From Rhodococcus gordoniae (GTDB lineage Bacteria; Actinomycetota; Actinomycetes; Mycobacteriales; Mycobacteriaceae): a DNA stretch of 64,000 nt. The stretch lies in contig NZ_LPZN01000001.1 of NCBI RefSeq assembly GCF_001646655.1, forward strand, positions 1 through 64,000. The letters run 5' to 3'. The notes below the pieces were generated by a model. It saw only the letters and a program-made list of their open reading frames with translations, was not told where the DNA came from and did no database searches. Position numbers and translations under genes: made by a program. This document shows positions 37,848 to 46,064 of this stretch, piece after piece (positions within the stretch are counted from its first letter, which is position 1; each line of letters opens with the position of its first letter).

Positions 37848-38660
37848 ATGAGTGCTCGGCAGAACGAAGCCCGCCGAACCTCCCGTCCGGCGCGGCGGTC
37901 GACCGCGACGCGCGCGAGGACCACGGGGACGGAGACTCCCGCCGAGCCTGCGCGGACGCGCAGCCGTCGACCTCGCGAGCCCGAGCCCGCGGCGCGGCGC
38001 GGCACTCGCGAACCCGACAGCACCGCGCGGCGCCGAGATCGCGACCCCGGAACCGGCTCGCGACGCACCTCGACCCGAACCTCATCCCGATCGACCACTC
38101 GGACATCGACCCGTTCGGACGCCACGCCCCGCGCTCGTGCGAAGCCGGCACTTCCGACGGAGAGACGACCGCGTCCGCCGGCGAACGACGCCCGGGCAGG
38201 AAAACCGACACGCCGGGCACGTGAGCGGACACGACCCGAGCAGACCCGACCCGAGCAGACCCGACCCGAGCAGACACAGCCGGAACCCGCATCGCTCCTC
38301 GAGAGGTTGAAGGATGCACTGCGGACCGGTGTCCGTACCGCGCTGGCCGGACTCCGGGGACTCGGGGCGAGACTGATCCGGAAGATCCGCGGATGGGTGG
38401 ACTCGCTCCTCGGCGAGGTCACCAGCGGTGGCGTGGGACTGCAGGCGGTCCTCGCCGGCATCCGGGCCGCGCTGGAGGGTCGCAATCCGGCCCTCGCCGC
38501 ACTCGGCGGGTTGATCTCCGGACTCAGCACCAAGGCGAAGATCGGCCTGGCCGTCGTGATCGCGCTGGTGCTGCTGCTCGGACCCGTCCTGCTCGTGATC
38601 CTGTTGCTGGCCGTCCTTGTCGCAGCGGTGATCAGCGCCGTCCGGTCCGCGGGGGACTGA
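37848..38660 (+). CDS. Arg/Thr/Pro-rich disordered protein with a C-terminal membrane anchor
   Basis: 270 residues from ATG 37848 (AGAAGG upstream). Residues 1-140 are almost only Arg, Thr, Ser, Pro, Glu and Ala, strongly basic and surely disordered. Three EQTRP/EQTQP repeats follow. An amphipathic helix region (LLERLKDALRTGVRTALAGL) leads to LAVVIALVLLLGPVLLVILL and on, one or two spans, at the C-terminus. No family recognised. The basic cytoplasmic arm could bind DNA, RNA or anionic lipid. Neighbours: fadD-like gene divergent, clpP pair downstream after 77 bases. Confidence 0.65.
   Translation: MSARQNEARRTSRPARRSTATRARTTGTETPAEPARTRSRRPREPEPAARRGTREPDSTARRRDRDPGTGSRRTSTRTSSRSTTRTSTRSDATPRARAKPALPTERRPRPPANDARAGKPTRRARERTRPEQTRPEQTRPEQTQPEPASLLERLKDALRTGVRTALAGLRGLGARLIRKIRGWVDSLLGEVTSGGVGLQAVLAGIRAALEGRNPALAALGGLISGLSTKAKIGLAVVIALVLLLGPVLLVILLLAVLVAAVISAVRSAGD
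38233..38277 (+). repeat. Three tandem 15-bp units inside the disordered protein gene
   Basis: GACCCGAGCAGACCC occurs at 38233 and 38248 without change and at 38263 with one substitution. It encodes the RPEQT/EQTRP pentapeptide repeat, so copy-number change keeps the frame. Confidence 0.85.
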
Positions 38661-38737
38661 TCTGCCGGAACGACCGGTCCGTCTGCCGTGAGCAGACGAA
38701 CCGCCGGTTCGCGCCCATCGGGGGTCAGGCTGGCTGC

Positions 38738-39346
38738 ATGACGACCACCGAACCACTCTCGTACCGGGACCAACTGGCCGACAGACTCTTCCGTCAGCGC
38801 ATCCTGCGACTGACCGGAGAGGTGGACGACGAGATGGCCGAGCGCGTTTGCTCGGAACTCGTCCTGCTCGCCTCCGCCGACGACCGGCGCGACATCGTCC
38901 TGCACATCAACTCGCCCGGCGGATCCGTCTTCGCCGGCCTCGCCATCTACGACACGATGCAACTCGTTCCCAACGACATCGTCACCGTGGCAGCGGGATT
39001 CGCCGCCAGTATGGGGCAGGTCCTGCTCGCGGCAGGCACCAAGGGCAAACGCGCGAGCCTTGCCCACAGCCGGATCATGATGCACCAACCCTCGGCCGGA
39101 TTCTCGGGGACGGCCGTCGACATCGCGATCCAGGCCGAGAATCTCGAATACATGAAACTGCAGTCGCAGCAGATTCTCTCGGACGCCACCGGACATTCAC
39201 TCGAGGAGATCGAACGCGACAGCGACCGCGACCGGTGGTTCACCGCCGAACAAGCACGCGAGTACGGCATCGTCGACACCGTCGTCGGGTCGCTCGCCGA
39301 ACTGGCGCCGTTCGCCGCGGGACGACAGATGGGACTGGGACGATGA
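38738..39346 (+). CDS. clpP: ATP-dependent Clp protease proteolytic subunit (first of pair)
   Basis: 202 residues from ATG 38738. The serine-protease triad is complete: Ser91 in [14 protein letters not shown], His116 in [11 protein letters not shown] and Asp near 164 in [26 protein letters not shown] is the oxyanion region. No propeptide of note. Overlaps the second clpP (ATGA). Not next to clpX or tig as the housekeeping clpP1P2 operon would be, so this is probably an accessory pair forming a mixed ring with the next product. Confidence 0.92.
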   Translation: MTTTEPLSYRDQLADRLFRQRILRLTGEVDDEMAERVCSELVLLASADDRRDIVLHINSPGGSVFAGLAIYDTMQLVPNDIVTVAAGFAASMGQVLLAAGTKGKRASLAHSRIMMHQPSAGFSGTAVDIAIQAENLEYMKLQSQQILSDATGHSLEEIERDSDRDRWFTAEQAREYGIVDTVVGSLAELAPFAAGRQMGLGR

Positions 39347-39936
39347 GCACCTACACGATCCCCAACGTCATCGAACGCACACCGGCGGGGGAGCGGTCGT
39401 TCGACGTCTTCAGCCGGTTGCTCAACGAACGCATCGTCTTCCTCGGCACCGAGATCGACGACGGGGTCGCCAACGTCGTGATGGCCCAGATGCTGCATCT
39501 CGAGGCCGAATCTCCCGACCGGGAGATCGGTCTCTACATCAATTCGCCCGGTGGATCGTCCACCGCGATGCTCGCGATCTACGACACCATGCAGTTCCTG
39601 CGTCCGAAGGTCGCGACCTACTGCATGGGTCAGGCCGCCTCGGCGGCCGCCGTGCTGCTCGCGGCCGGAGCCCCCGGTCGCCGACACGTGCTCGCCCATT
39701 CGCGGGTGTTGCTGCACCAGCCCTCGGCGCAGGGGCAGGGCACCATCTCCGATCTGGCCCTGCAGGCGGCGGAGGTGATGAGGGTGCGGGCCCAGACCGA
39801 GGAGATCCTGGCCGCGCACACCGGGCGCGACATCGACCGACTGCGCCGCGACACCGACCGGGACCGGATCTTCTCGCCGACGGAGGCGGTGGCCTACGGC
39901 CTGGCCGATCACGTCGTCGTCGACCGGGACGGATGA
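39343..39936 (+). CDS. clpP: ATP-dependent Clp protease proteolytic subunit (second of pair)
   Basis: 197 residues. Triad: Ser100 in [14 protein letters not shown] (SAA where most ClpPs have SMG), His125 in RVLLHQPSA and an Asp in [28 protein letters not shown] is intact. Start overlaps the first clpP stop. A mixed ClpP ring with the first subunit is likely by analogy with mycobacterial ClpP1P2. The altered residues after the serine could change pocket shape. Confidence 0.92.
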   Translation: MSTYTIPNVIERTPAGERSFDVFSRLLNERIVFLGTEIDDGVANVVMAQMLHLEAESPDREIGLYINSPGGSSTAMLAIYDTMQFLRPKVATYCMGQAASAAAVLLAAGAPGRRHVLAHSRVLLHQPSAQGQGTISDLALQAAEVMRVRAQTEEILAAHTGRDIDRLRRDTDRDRIFSPTEAVAYGLADHVVVDRDG

Positions 39937-39955
39937 CCCGTCACACCGTCACGTG

Positions 39956-39968
39956 GTCACACTGTGAC
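39956..39968. promoter_or_regulatory. Palindrome between convergent clpP and regulator genes
   Basis: GTCACA-C-TGTGAC is a perfect 6-bp inverted repeat with a one-base centre, flanked on both sides by copies of GTCACACCGTCA (from 39940 and 39972). It may act as a short terminator or a protein site. Confidence 0.35.
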
Positions 39969-39980
39969 GCAGTCACACCG

Positions 39981-40358
39981 TCATGCCGCGCACAACTCGA
40001 CGCCGGCGTGACCCGTGGCCCGGAGTGTGCGGTGCGCGGTCATCCGGCGGATCCCGCGCGCGAGCAGTTGCTCCATCGGAAGCTCCAGCGCATCGCACAC
40101 GGACCGCAGCATCTCGGAGGAGGCCTCCTTGCGTCCACGTTCGACCTCCGACAGATACTGCTTCGACATCCCCACCGTGCGGGCGACGTCCTCGAGGCTG
40201 CGGTCCTGATCGCGACGCTCGTCGCGCAGGATCTCGCCGTAGATCTGGCGGAGCAGCCGGGGCTCGGTGCTGTCGGCTCCCCGCGCGGGAGTCCGTGCCG
40301 ACTTCGCGGCGGTGGCGAAATCGATCACGCGACCCTGCTCCGGCTCCATGCCGACCAT
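39981..40358 (-). CDS. clgR: ClgR-like XRE-family regulator of Clp genes
   Basis: About 125 residues; ATG at 40358 or 40349. The XRE helix-turn-helix is RSLEDVARTVGMSKQYLSEV, followed by ERGRKEASSEMLRSVCDALE, matching ClgR, the actinobacterial activator of clpP and clpC transcription. The long N-terminal arm (about 40 residues) is normal. The C-terminal end RATGHAGVELCAA is short, nonpolar and ends Ala-Ala, like ClgR tails that are themselves Clp degradation signals. Convergent with the clpP pair, 44 bases between, which supports the assignment. Confidence 0.8.
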   Translation of the reverse strand: MVGMEPEQGRVIDFATAAKSARTPARGADSTEPRLLRQIYGEILRDERRDQDRSLEDVARTVGMSKQYLSEVERGRKEASSEMLRSVCDALELPMEQLLARGIRRMTAHRTLRATGHAGVELCAA

Positions 40359-40426
40359 TGTGCCGTCGATCCGGCGGCATCGGATCGGGTTCAGCCGAGG
40401 ACGAACACCGCCCCGGCAGATGTGTA

Positions 40427-40436
40427 ACGGGCCCGT
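40427..40436. promoter_or_regulatory. Palindrome ACGGGCCCGT upstream of the ClgR-like gene
   Basis: A perfect 10-bp palindrome about 70 bases before the regulator start, in the divergent region shared with the purine operon. It may be a self-regulatory site; the match to the described ClgR box (CGC-N-GCG type) is poor. Confidence 0.25.
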
Positions 40437-40489
40437 AACCGCAGTTAACCGAACACATGACCTGGCGCCGATAACGTCGGCGCACCACG

Positions 40490-40511
40490 ACGTATACAGC
40501 CGTGGATACAG
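40490..40511. promoter_or_regulatory. Candidate purine-catabolism operator before the allantoin operon
   Basis: On the minus strand this reads CTGTATCC-N6-GTATAC. The same pattern with 15 of 22 identical bases lies before the nucleobase permease at 63320-63341. It ends 13 bases before the GTG at 40525, touching the ribosome site, a repressor-like position. Confidence 0.55.
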
Positions 40512-40524
40512 GACAGGAGTTCGG

Positions 40525-41799
40525 GTGCCGACAGGATTGCACAGGCTTGCGGCTGCGCTCGACGCGCAGCTCGCGGACACCGACGCGGCATACGCCGCGA
40601 CCTATCCCGGGACCGACGGTGCCCGCCAACCGGTGCACACCGTCTACCTCCCGGCCGACCGCTACGACGCCGGGATCGTGGCACGGTGGGGAGCCGACGC
40701 GCTCGACACCCTCGACACCCACATCGACGGACCCGCGGACCTCGCCGCGGTCACCGGCATCGAACCCGAACTCGCCGAGACGGTCCTCCCGCTCGTGGAG
40801 GCCAAACTGCGCACCGAACCGATCGAGGATCTGCGCATCGACTTCGAGGACGGTTTCACTCGCCCCGGCATTCCCGAGCACGAACGCGACGCCGACGAGG
40901 ACGCCCACGTCGCCCGCGCCGCCGCCGAACTCGCGACCGATCCCACCGCGACACCCTTCGTCGGCATCCGGTTCAAGTCCTTCGAGGCCGCCACCCGGCG
41001 CCGCGGCCTCCGCACACTCGACGTCTTCGTCGCCGAACTCACCGGAAAGTGCGCTCTCCCGGACGGATTCGTCGTGACGCTGCCCAAGGTCACCGCGCCC
41101 GAACAGGTGGCCGCCATGGTGACGGTCTGCGAACACCTCGAGGCCACCTACCCCCTCGCCGCACCCCTGCGGTTCGAGATCCAGATCGAGACGCCACAGG
41201 CGATCTGCGGACCCGACGGCACCGCGGCCGTCGCCACGATGATCCGAGCGGCCCGCGGACGCTGTTCGGGACTGCACTACGGCACCTACGACTACTCGGC
41301 CGCGTGCGACATCGCCGCGGAGTACCAGGCGATGGACCACCCCGTCGCCGACCACGCCAAGGCCACGATGCAGGTCGCGGCAGCGGGCACCGGGGTGCGG
41401 TTGTCCGACGGGTCCACCAACCGCCTTCCCGTCGGCACCCGCGACGAGATCCGTGCGGCATGGGGACTGCACGCCCGCCTGATCGACCGGTCGCTGCGCC
41501 GCGGTTTCTACCAGGGCTGGGATCTGCACCCGGCGCAGTTGCCCACCCGCTACGCCGCGACCTTCGCGTTCTATCGCCGGTCGCTGTCCACCGCCGCGGG
41601 ACGCGTCGCGGCCTATCTCGACCCGGCCCTGTCGTCGGGATATCTCGACGAACCCGCCACCGCCCGTGCTCTCGCCGCCTTTCTCCTGCGAGGAACGAGC
41701 TGCGGAGCCCTCACCGAGAAGGAAGTATGCGATCGCACAGGCACGAATCTCGACCACCTGGCCCGGCTCGCGGGTCGACCGACGGCGGTGACGCGATGA
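40525..41799 (+). CDS. DUF6986 aldolase/citrate-lyase-like protein of the allantoin operon
   Basis: 424 residues from GTG 40525 with AGGAG upstream. Belongs to the HpcH/HpaI aldolase-citrate lyase-malate synthase TIM-barrel superfamily: DLRIDFEDGFTRPG near 110-123 supplies metal-binding acids, GIRFKSFE the substrate Arg and FEIQIETPQAI near 215-225 the second acidic ligand. RCSGLHYGTYDYSAACDIA is also characteristic. First gene of a purine operon, overlapping allantoinase by 4 bases. Streptomyces allantoin loci carry a malate synthase, so a glyoxylate-using or glyoxylate-releasing role is plausible but unproven. Confidence 0.82.
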   Translation: MPTGLHRLAAALDAQLADTDAAYAATYPGTDGARQPVHTVYLPADRYDAGIVARWGADALDTLDTHIDGPADLAAVTGIEPELAETVLPLVEAKLRTEPIEDLRIDFEDGFTRPGIPEHERDADEDAHVARAAAELATDPTATPFVGIRFKSFEAATRRRGLRTLDVFVAELTGKCALPDGFVVTLPKVTAPEQVAAMVTVCEHLEATYPLAAPLRFEIQIETPQAICGPDGTAAVATMIRAARGRCSGLHYGTYDYSAACDIAAEYQAMDHPVADHAKATMQVAAAGTGVRLSDGSTNRLPVGTRDEIRAAWGLHARLIDRSLRRGFYQGWDLHPAQLPTRYAATFAFYRRSLSTAAGRVAAYLDPALSSGYLDEPATARALAAFLLRGTSCGALTEKEVCDRTGTNLDHLARLAGRPTAVTR

Positions 41800-43148
41800 C
41801 CACCATGATCCGCGCGCGACGCGCCGTGGTGGGGGACGAGGAACGCAGCTGCGCCGTCCACGTGCGCGACGGTCGCATCGTCGCAATCGAGGAGTACGAC
41901 GACGCCGCTCCGGCCGGTGCACGGGAGATCGTCCTCGCCGACGACGAGATGCTGCTCCCCGGCCTGGTGGACACGCACGTCCACGTCAACGAACCCGGCC
42001 GCACCGAATGGGAGGGATTCGCGACGGCGACACGTGCCGCCGCGGCCGGGGGAGTGACGACGATCGTCGACATGCCCCTCAACTCCATCCCGTCCACCGT
42101 AGACGTGGAGGCCCTCGAGGTGAAGCAGAAGGTCGCGGCCGAGCAGGTCACCGTCGACGTCGGATTCTGGGGCGGTGCGGTCCCCGGCAACCTCGCCGAG
42201 CTCGAACCTCTCTGGGACGCAGGGGTGTACGGCTTCAAGTGCTTCCTCGCGTATTCGGGTCTCGACGAGTACCCGCCGCTGGACCGCGAGCAGATGGTCG
42301 AGGCGATGCGTGTGATCGCCGGCTTCGGCGGCCTGCTCATCGTGCATGCCGAGGACGGACCGACCCTCGATGCGCAGGACCCGCCGGCCGGTCCTCGATA
42401 CGACGACTTCCTGTACTCGCGACCACCGGTCGCCGAATCTCGTGCCGTGGCCCAGGTCATCGACGGCGCGCGGCAGACCGGATGCCGCGTGCACATCCTG
42501 CACCTGTCGGACGCGGGAAGCCTCCCGCTCGTCGCCGCGGCGAAGGCCGAGGGGCTGCCCGTCACCGCGGAGACCTGCCCGCACTATCTGTCGCTGTTCA
42601 GTGAGGAGATCCTCGACGGCTCCACACATTTCAAGTGCTGCCCACCGATTCGTGAGGCCCGTAACCGGGAAGCGCTGTGGCGCGGCCTGGCCGACGGCAC
42701 ACTCGACTGCATCGTCTCCGATCACTCGCCGTGCCTGCCGGAACTGAAGAAGTTCGTCACCGGCGACTTCGGCGAGGCCTGGGGCGGAATCTCGTCGCTG
42801 CAACTCGGACTGCCCATCGTGTGGTCGGAGGCCCGCAAGCGCGGGCACACACTCGTCGACGTGGTGCGCTGGATGGCCGGTCGCACCGCCGACCTCGTGG
42901 GCCTGGCCGACCGCGGTGCCATCGCCGTGGGCAACAGTGCCGACCTGTGCGTCTTCGCGCCCGACGACGCCTTCGTGGTCTTCCCGGAGCGACTGCACCA
43001 CCGCAACGCGGTGACGCCCTACGCCGAACGCGCGCTGGCCGGGGTCGTGCGGCAGACCTGGCTCGCCGGTGAACCACTCACCGTCACCCTCGGCGCCACC
43101 GACCCCGCACCGCGTGGTGCGCTGCTCTCCCGAAAGGAAAACCGTTGA
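41796..43148 (+). CDS. allB: Allantoinase
   Basis: 450 residues. Cyclic amidohydrolase with metal ligands His-x-His in GLVDTHVHVNEPGRTEWEGF, the carboxylated lysine in GFKCFLAYSG near 148, later histidines in HAEDG and HILHLSDAGS and the Asp in IVSDHSPC near 310. CPHYL and the C-terminal WLAGEPLTV fit AllB. Opens the allantoin ring to allantoate. Overlaps both neighbours by 4 bases (ATGA, TTGA). Complete. Confidence 0.94.
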   Translation: MTTMIRARRAVVGDEERSCAVHVRDGRIVAIEEYDDAAPAGAREIVLADDEMLLPGLVDTHVHVNEPGRTEWEGFATATRAAAAGGVTTIVDMPLNSIPSTVDVEALEVKQKVAAEQVTVDVGFWGGAVPGNLAELEPLWDAGVYGFKCFLAYSGLDEYPPLDREQMVEAMRVIAGFGGLLIVHAEDGPTLDAQDPPAGPRYDDFLYSRPPVAESRAVAQVIDGARQTGCRVHILHLSDAGSLPLVAAAKAEGLPVTAETCPHYLSLFSEEILDGSTHFKCCPPIREARNREALWRGLADGTLDCIVSDHSPCLPELKKFVTGDFGEAWGGISSLQLGLPIVWSEARKRGHTLVDVVRWMAGRTADLVGLADRGAIAVGNSADLCVFAPDDAFVVFPERLHHRNAVTPYAERALAGVVRQTWLAGEPLTVTLGATDPAPRGALLSRKENR

Positions 43149-44113
43149 CCGAAGCAGATTTCCTGCAACTGCCCGATCTCGCCGCGCGATCGCTGGGCGG
43201 AGCCGTCGTGTACGCGAACGACGAGTTCTTCGCGAGTCGCGAGAACCTGATCTCGCCGGGCGCACCCGATTTCGATCCGTCCGAGTTCGGGCACAAGGGA
43301 AAAGTCTACGACGGGTGGGAGACCCGGCGTCGCCGCGAGTCCGGGCACGACTTCGCGGTGGTCCGGCTCGGCGTTCCCGGTGTCGTCGAGGGCATGGTGA
43401 TCGACACCGCCTGGTTCACCGGCAACTACCCGCCCTTCGCATCCGTCGAGGGGGTGAACCTCGATGGTTACCCGACCGATCGGGAACTCCTGGACGCACC
43501 GTGGGAACCGGTCCTCGAGCGGGTGGCCCTGAAGGGGGACACCGCGAACGCCTTCGCGGTGGACGACAACCGGCGCTGGACGCACCTGCGCCTGAACATC
43601 TTTCCCGACGGCGATGTGGCCCGATTCCGCGTGCACGGACATGCGCGCCCGGACCCGGCCTTCCTCACGGGCACGATCGATCTCGCGGCCCTCGAGAACG
43701 GTGGCGACGTCGTCGCGTGCTCGAACCGTTTCTATTCGTCGCCGCGCAACATCATCGGCCTCGGTCGCTCGCGGCACATGGGGGAGGGCTGGGAGAACGC
43801 CCGTCGCCGCGACGACGGCAACGACTACGTGGTGATCCGCCTCGCCGGGCAGGGCTGCGTCGATCATGTCGAGATCGACACCTCCTATTTCGTCGGCAAC
43901 GCACCGGGAGCGGCACGCCTGAGCGGAATTCCCAGCGAGGACGCGATGTCCGACGAATCGTCCTGGGTCGACCTCGTGCCGCGGACCGCACTGCTGCCGG
44001 ACTGCCGGCATCGTTTCCGCGTCGATTCGCCGACGCCGGTCGAGTTCGTGCGGCTCGACGTCTATCCCGACGGCGGCATCGCCCGCCTGCGTGTGAACGG
44101 ACGACTGACCTGA
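43145..44113 (+). CDS. alc: Allantoicase
   Basis: 322 residues from TTG 43145, coupled to allantoinase by a TTGA overlap with GAAAGGAAAACC upstream. Two tandem allantoicase repeats, each a jelly roll: ANDEFFASRENLISPGAPDF in the first and CSNRFYSSPRNIIGLGRSRH in the second. WETRRRRESGHDFAVVRLG and WENARRRDDGNDYVVIRLAG mark the repeat cores. Splits allantoate into urea and ureidoglycolate. No ureidoglycolate lyase gene follows in this window. Its last 52 bases overlap the antisense whiB tail. Confidence 0.94.
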   Translation: MTEADFLQLPDLAARSLGGAVVYANDEFFASRENLISPGAPDFDPSEFGHKGKVYDGWETRRRRESGHDFAVVRLGVPGVVEGMVIDTAWFTGNYPPFASVEGVNLDGYPTDRELLDAPWEPVLERVALKGDTANAFAVDDNRRWTHLRLNIFPDGDVARFRVHGHARPDPAFLTGTIDLAALENGGDVVACSNRFYSSPRNIIGLGRSRHMGEGWENARRRDDGNDYVVIRLAGQGCVDHVEIDTSYFVGNAPGAARLSGIPSEDAMSDESSWVDLVPRTALLPDCRHRFRVDSPTPVEFVRLDVYPDGGIARLRVNGRLT

Positions 44114-44514
44114 GACAGATCTGACGAACGTATTACCCAGGTGACGACGGTGTTCGACGTCACCGCCAAAGACGCGCGACGAACGCGCTTGCGCGGTGGG
44201 CAGAAGCCGGACCGGTGTGGGCTGTGCGTGTCACGTCCGGTCGACCGGTTCACCGCTCTTCGTCGGGCGTGCTCCGTCATGGCGCCCCAGATGCCGTGTG
44301 TTTCTCCGGCGGCGAGCGCATAGTCGCCGCACTCTCCACGAACGCTGCAGCTCATGCAGATACTGCATGCCAGCTGCTCCCGGCGCGCTCGTGCACCTCG
44401 GGTTTCGACTTCGGGTGCAAAGAACATCTCCGCGCCGTAGAACCGGCAGAGTGCCCGACTCTGCCAGTCCCAGGCGTGTCCGTCGAGACTCGTGTGCGAC
44501 AGGCGTTTTCCCAT
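44062..44514 (-). CDS. WhiB-family iron-sulfur transcription factor with a long tail
   Basis: 150 residues from ATG 44514 (two TTG codons lie 12 bases upstream). The [4Fe-4S] cysteines are Cys23, Cys53, Cys56 and Cys62 (ICMSCSVRGEC), with an extra Cys50. GIWGAM at 74-79 replaces the usual GVWGG turn that contacts the sigma factor. After the DNA-binding basic stretch (EHARRRAVNRS) it continues about 55 residues, Arg/Ser-rich, ending antisense within allantoicase. Most WhiBs stop sooner, so the tail is unusual. It forms the left edge of the catabolic island. Confidence 0.85.
   Translation of the reverse strand: MGKRLSHTSLDGHAWDWQSRALCRFYGAEMFFAPEVETRGARARREQLACSICMSCSVRGECGDYALAAGETHGIWGAMTEHARRRAVNRSTGRDTHSPHRSGFCPPRKRVRRASLAVTSNTVVTWVIRSSDLSQVSRPFTRRRAMPPSG
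44140..44164. terminator. Hairpin after the allantoicase gene
   Basis: GGTGACG (44140-44146) pairs with CGTCACC (44158-44164) around 11 bases, 27 bases past the allantoicase stop. It lies inside the antisense whiB reading frame. Confidence 0.4.
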
Positions 44515-44532
44515 CGCTTTCAACAATCCGTC

Positions 44533-45528
44533 TCAACTCACCCCGAGGAACCGCATTGCATTCTCGTGCTCGATCATGGCGCGGGCCTCGGGCGTCAGGA
44601 ACTCACTCTTACGAACCACGCTTCCCACCGGTCGCTCGCCGAGGGGATACGGATAGTCACTACCGACGAGTACCCGTTCGGAACCCATCGTATCGACGAG
44701 CAGTCGAAGGGCTCGCTCGTCGAATACGACGGAATCGACGTAGAACCGGTCCACATATTGGGAGGGTGGCTTGGCCGACGTGCCGATGATGTCGTGACGG
44801 CGGTGCCACGCGTTGTCGACGCGACCGAGCCAGAATGCGAAGGACCCACCGCCATGAGCGAACGCGATTCGCAGACCCTCGTCAATCCGGTCGAATCCTC
44901 CGCCCAGAATCAGCGAGAGAATCGACAAGTGGGTCTCGGCCGGCATTCCTGCGAGCCACTGGGCCATCCACCGGTCCAAGCGTGGCGAGTTTGCCATGTC
45001 CCACGGATGCACGAACACCGGAACCGACAGCGAGGCGCAGTGCTGCAGGAAGGTCACTATCCCATCGCTGTCGAGATCGCGATCACCGACGTGATTACCG
45101 ATCTCGACGCCGCGGTGCCCATTTTCGACACACCGTTCCAATTCGCGGCATGCGGCATCCGTGTCCTGCAGGGGGACTTGGCAGAACGGAATGAGCCGAT
45201 CCGGTGCCGGTTCGACGATCGTGAGAGCCAGGTCGTTGAAGATGCGCGCGATCCGCTCGGCTTCTTCGGGCGTACGTCCGTAATTGAAGAAAGCGGGGGT
45301 GGGGGAGACGACCTGTGCCCGGACACCGTCCGCATCCATGTCACGCAGTCGCACTTCGTAATCCCACGCATCGGACTGGATACGGCGGAACTCACGCGTA
45401 CCCATCATGATGATTGCGTCGGATTCGCTTTCGACCCGAAGCCACGGTGCGTCGACCCCGGCGTCGGCACTCAGGTCGGGCCACCCCTTCGGAACGTAAT
45501 GGGTGTGTACGTCGATGATGTCGCTCAT
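44533..45528 (-). CDS. 2-amino-3-carboxymuconate-6-semialdehyde decarboxylase (ACMSD-like)
   Basis: 331 residues from ATG 45528, behind GAAAGGGATGAC. Amidohydrolase-fold decarboxylase: metal His-x-His in IDVHTHYVP (His8, His10), a further His in FVHPWDMANSPRLDRW, His in IAFAHGGGSF and the catalytic Asp in LVGSDYPYPLGE. HPWDM and HGGGSF are typical of ACMSD. It converts the ring-cleavage product of 3-hydroxyanthranilate to 2-aminomuconate semialdehyde. The dioxygenase that makes its substrate is encoded one base upstream, which makes the assignment strong. Confidence 0.9.
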   Translation of the reverse strand: MSDIIDVHTHYVPKGWPDLSADAGVDAPWLRVESESDAIIMMGTREFRRIQSDAWDYEVRLRDMDADGVRAQVVSPTPAFFNYGRTPEEAERIARIFNDLALTIVEPAPDRLIPFCQVPLQDTDAACRELERCVENGHRGVEIGNHVGDRDLDSDGIVTFLQHCASLSVPVFVHPWDMANSPRLDRWMAQWLAGMPAETHLSILSLILGGGFDRIDEGLRIAFAHGGGSFAFWLGRVDNAWHRRHDIIGTSAKPPSQYVDRFYVDSVVFDERALRLLVDTMGSERVLVGSDYPYPLGERPVGSVVRKSEFLTPEARAMIEHENAMRFLGVS

Positions 45529-45529
45529 G

Positions 45530-46048
45530 TCATCCCTTTCCGGGATGCAGTGCGCCGCAGGTACTGCAGGTCCGCGCGGTCTCGTCGTTATAGAAATCGA
45601 CGAACACGGGCGGCAGGTCCGCAACGATGTCACGTACCTGCAGTTCGACTTCGTGGATGAGAGCATCGCACTCGAGGCAGTACCACTGGAACTTCTCTAG
45701 TGTTCCTTCGCGCCGTACACGCTCGATTACGAGTCCGATGCCTTCGGTGGGGCGCTGAGGCGAATGGGGGATGTTTCCGGGGAGCAGCCAGGATTCGCCC
45801 TCGCGAATGTGCACCGCGCGAGTGCCCTCCTCGGTCATGACATTGACGTGGATATCGCCTTCGATCTGGAAGAACCACTCCTCGTATGGATCCACGTGGT
45901 AGTCGGTGCGCTGGTTGGGACCACCGATGACCTGCACGATGAAGTCGTCCCCGAGAGCCATGGTCTGGTTGTTCACCGGCGGAGCGAGGAGGTGCCGGTT
46001 GTCGGCGATCCACTTGTGGAAGTCGATGACGGGCGGAATGGTTGTCAT
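45530..46048 (-). CDS. 3-hydroxyanthranilate 3,4-dioxygenase
   Basis: 172 residues, bacterial length. The catalytic iron ligands His51, Glu57 and His95 are exactly where the characterised enzyme has them (YHVDPYEEWFFQ, GNIPHSPQRP). A second, rubredoxin-like iron site is formed by Cys124, Cys127, Cys161 and Cys164 (CLEC, CSTC). Opens the ring of 3-hydroxyanthranilate to ACMS using O2. RQTD-type substrate arginine is present in NQRTDYH. Middle of a leftward operon. Confidence 0.95.
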   Translation of the reverse strand: MTTIPPVIDFHKWIADNRHLLAPPVNNQTMALGDDFIVQVIGGPNQRTDYHVDPYEEWFFQIEGDIHVNVMTEEGTRAVHIREGESWLLPGNIPHSPQRPTEGIGLVIERVRREGTLEKFQWYCLECDALIHEVELQVRDIVADLPPVFVDFYNDETARTCSTCGALHPGKG

Positions 46049-46064
46049 GGCGTTCTCTTTCGGT

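Noticed and set aside
38221-38280. Possible CRISPR-like or satellite array
   Set aside because: Three contiguous 15-bp units with no spacers, in frame inside a coding sequence; a simple coding tandem repeat.
39940-39983. Repeated GTCACACCGTCA copies as a possible attachment or iteron site
   Set aside because: Only two copies around a short palindrome between convergent genes, more simply a terminator or chance repeat; no integrase is nearby.
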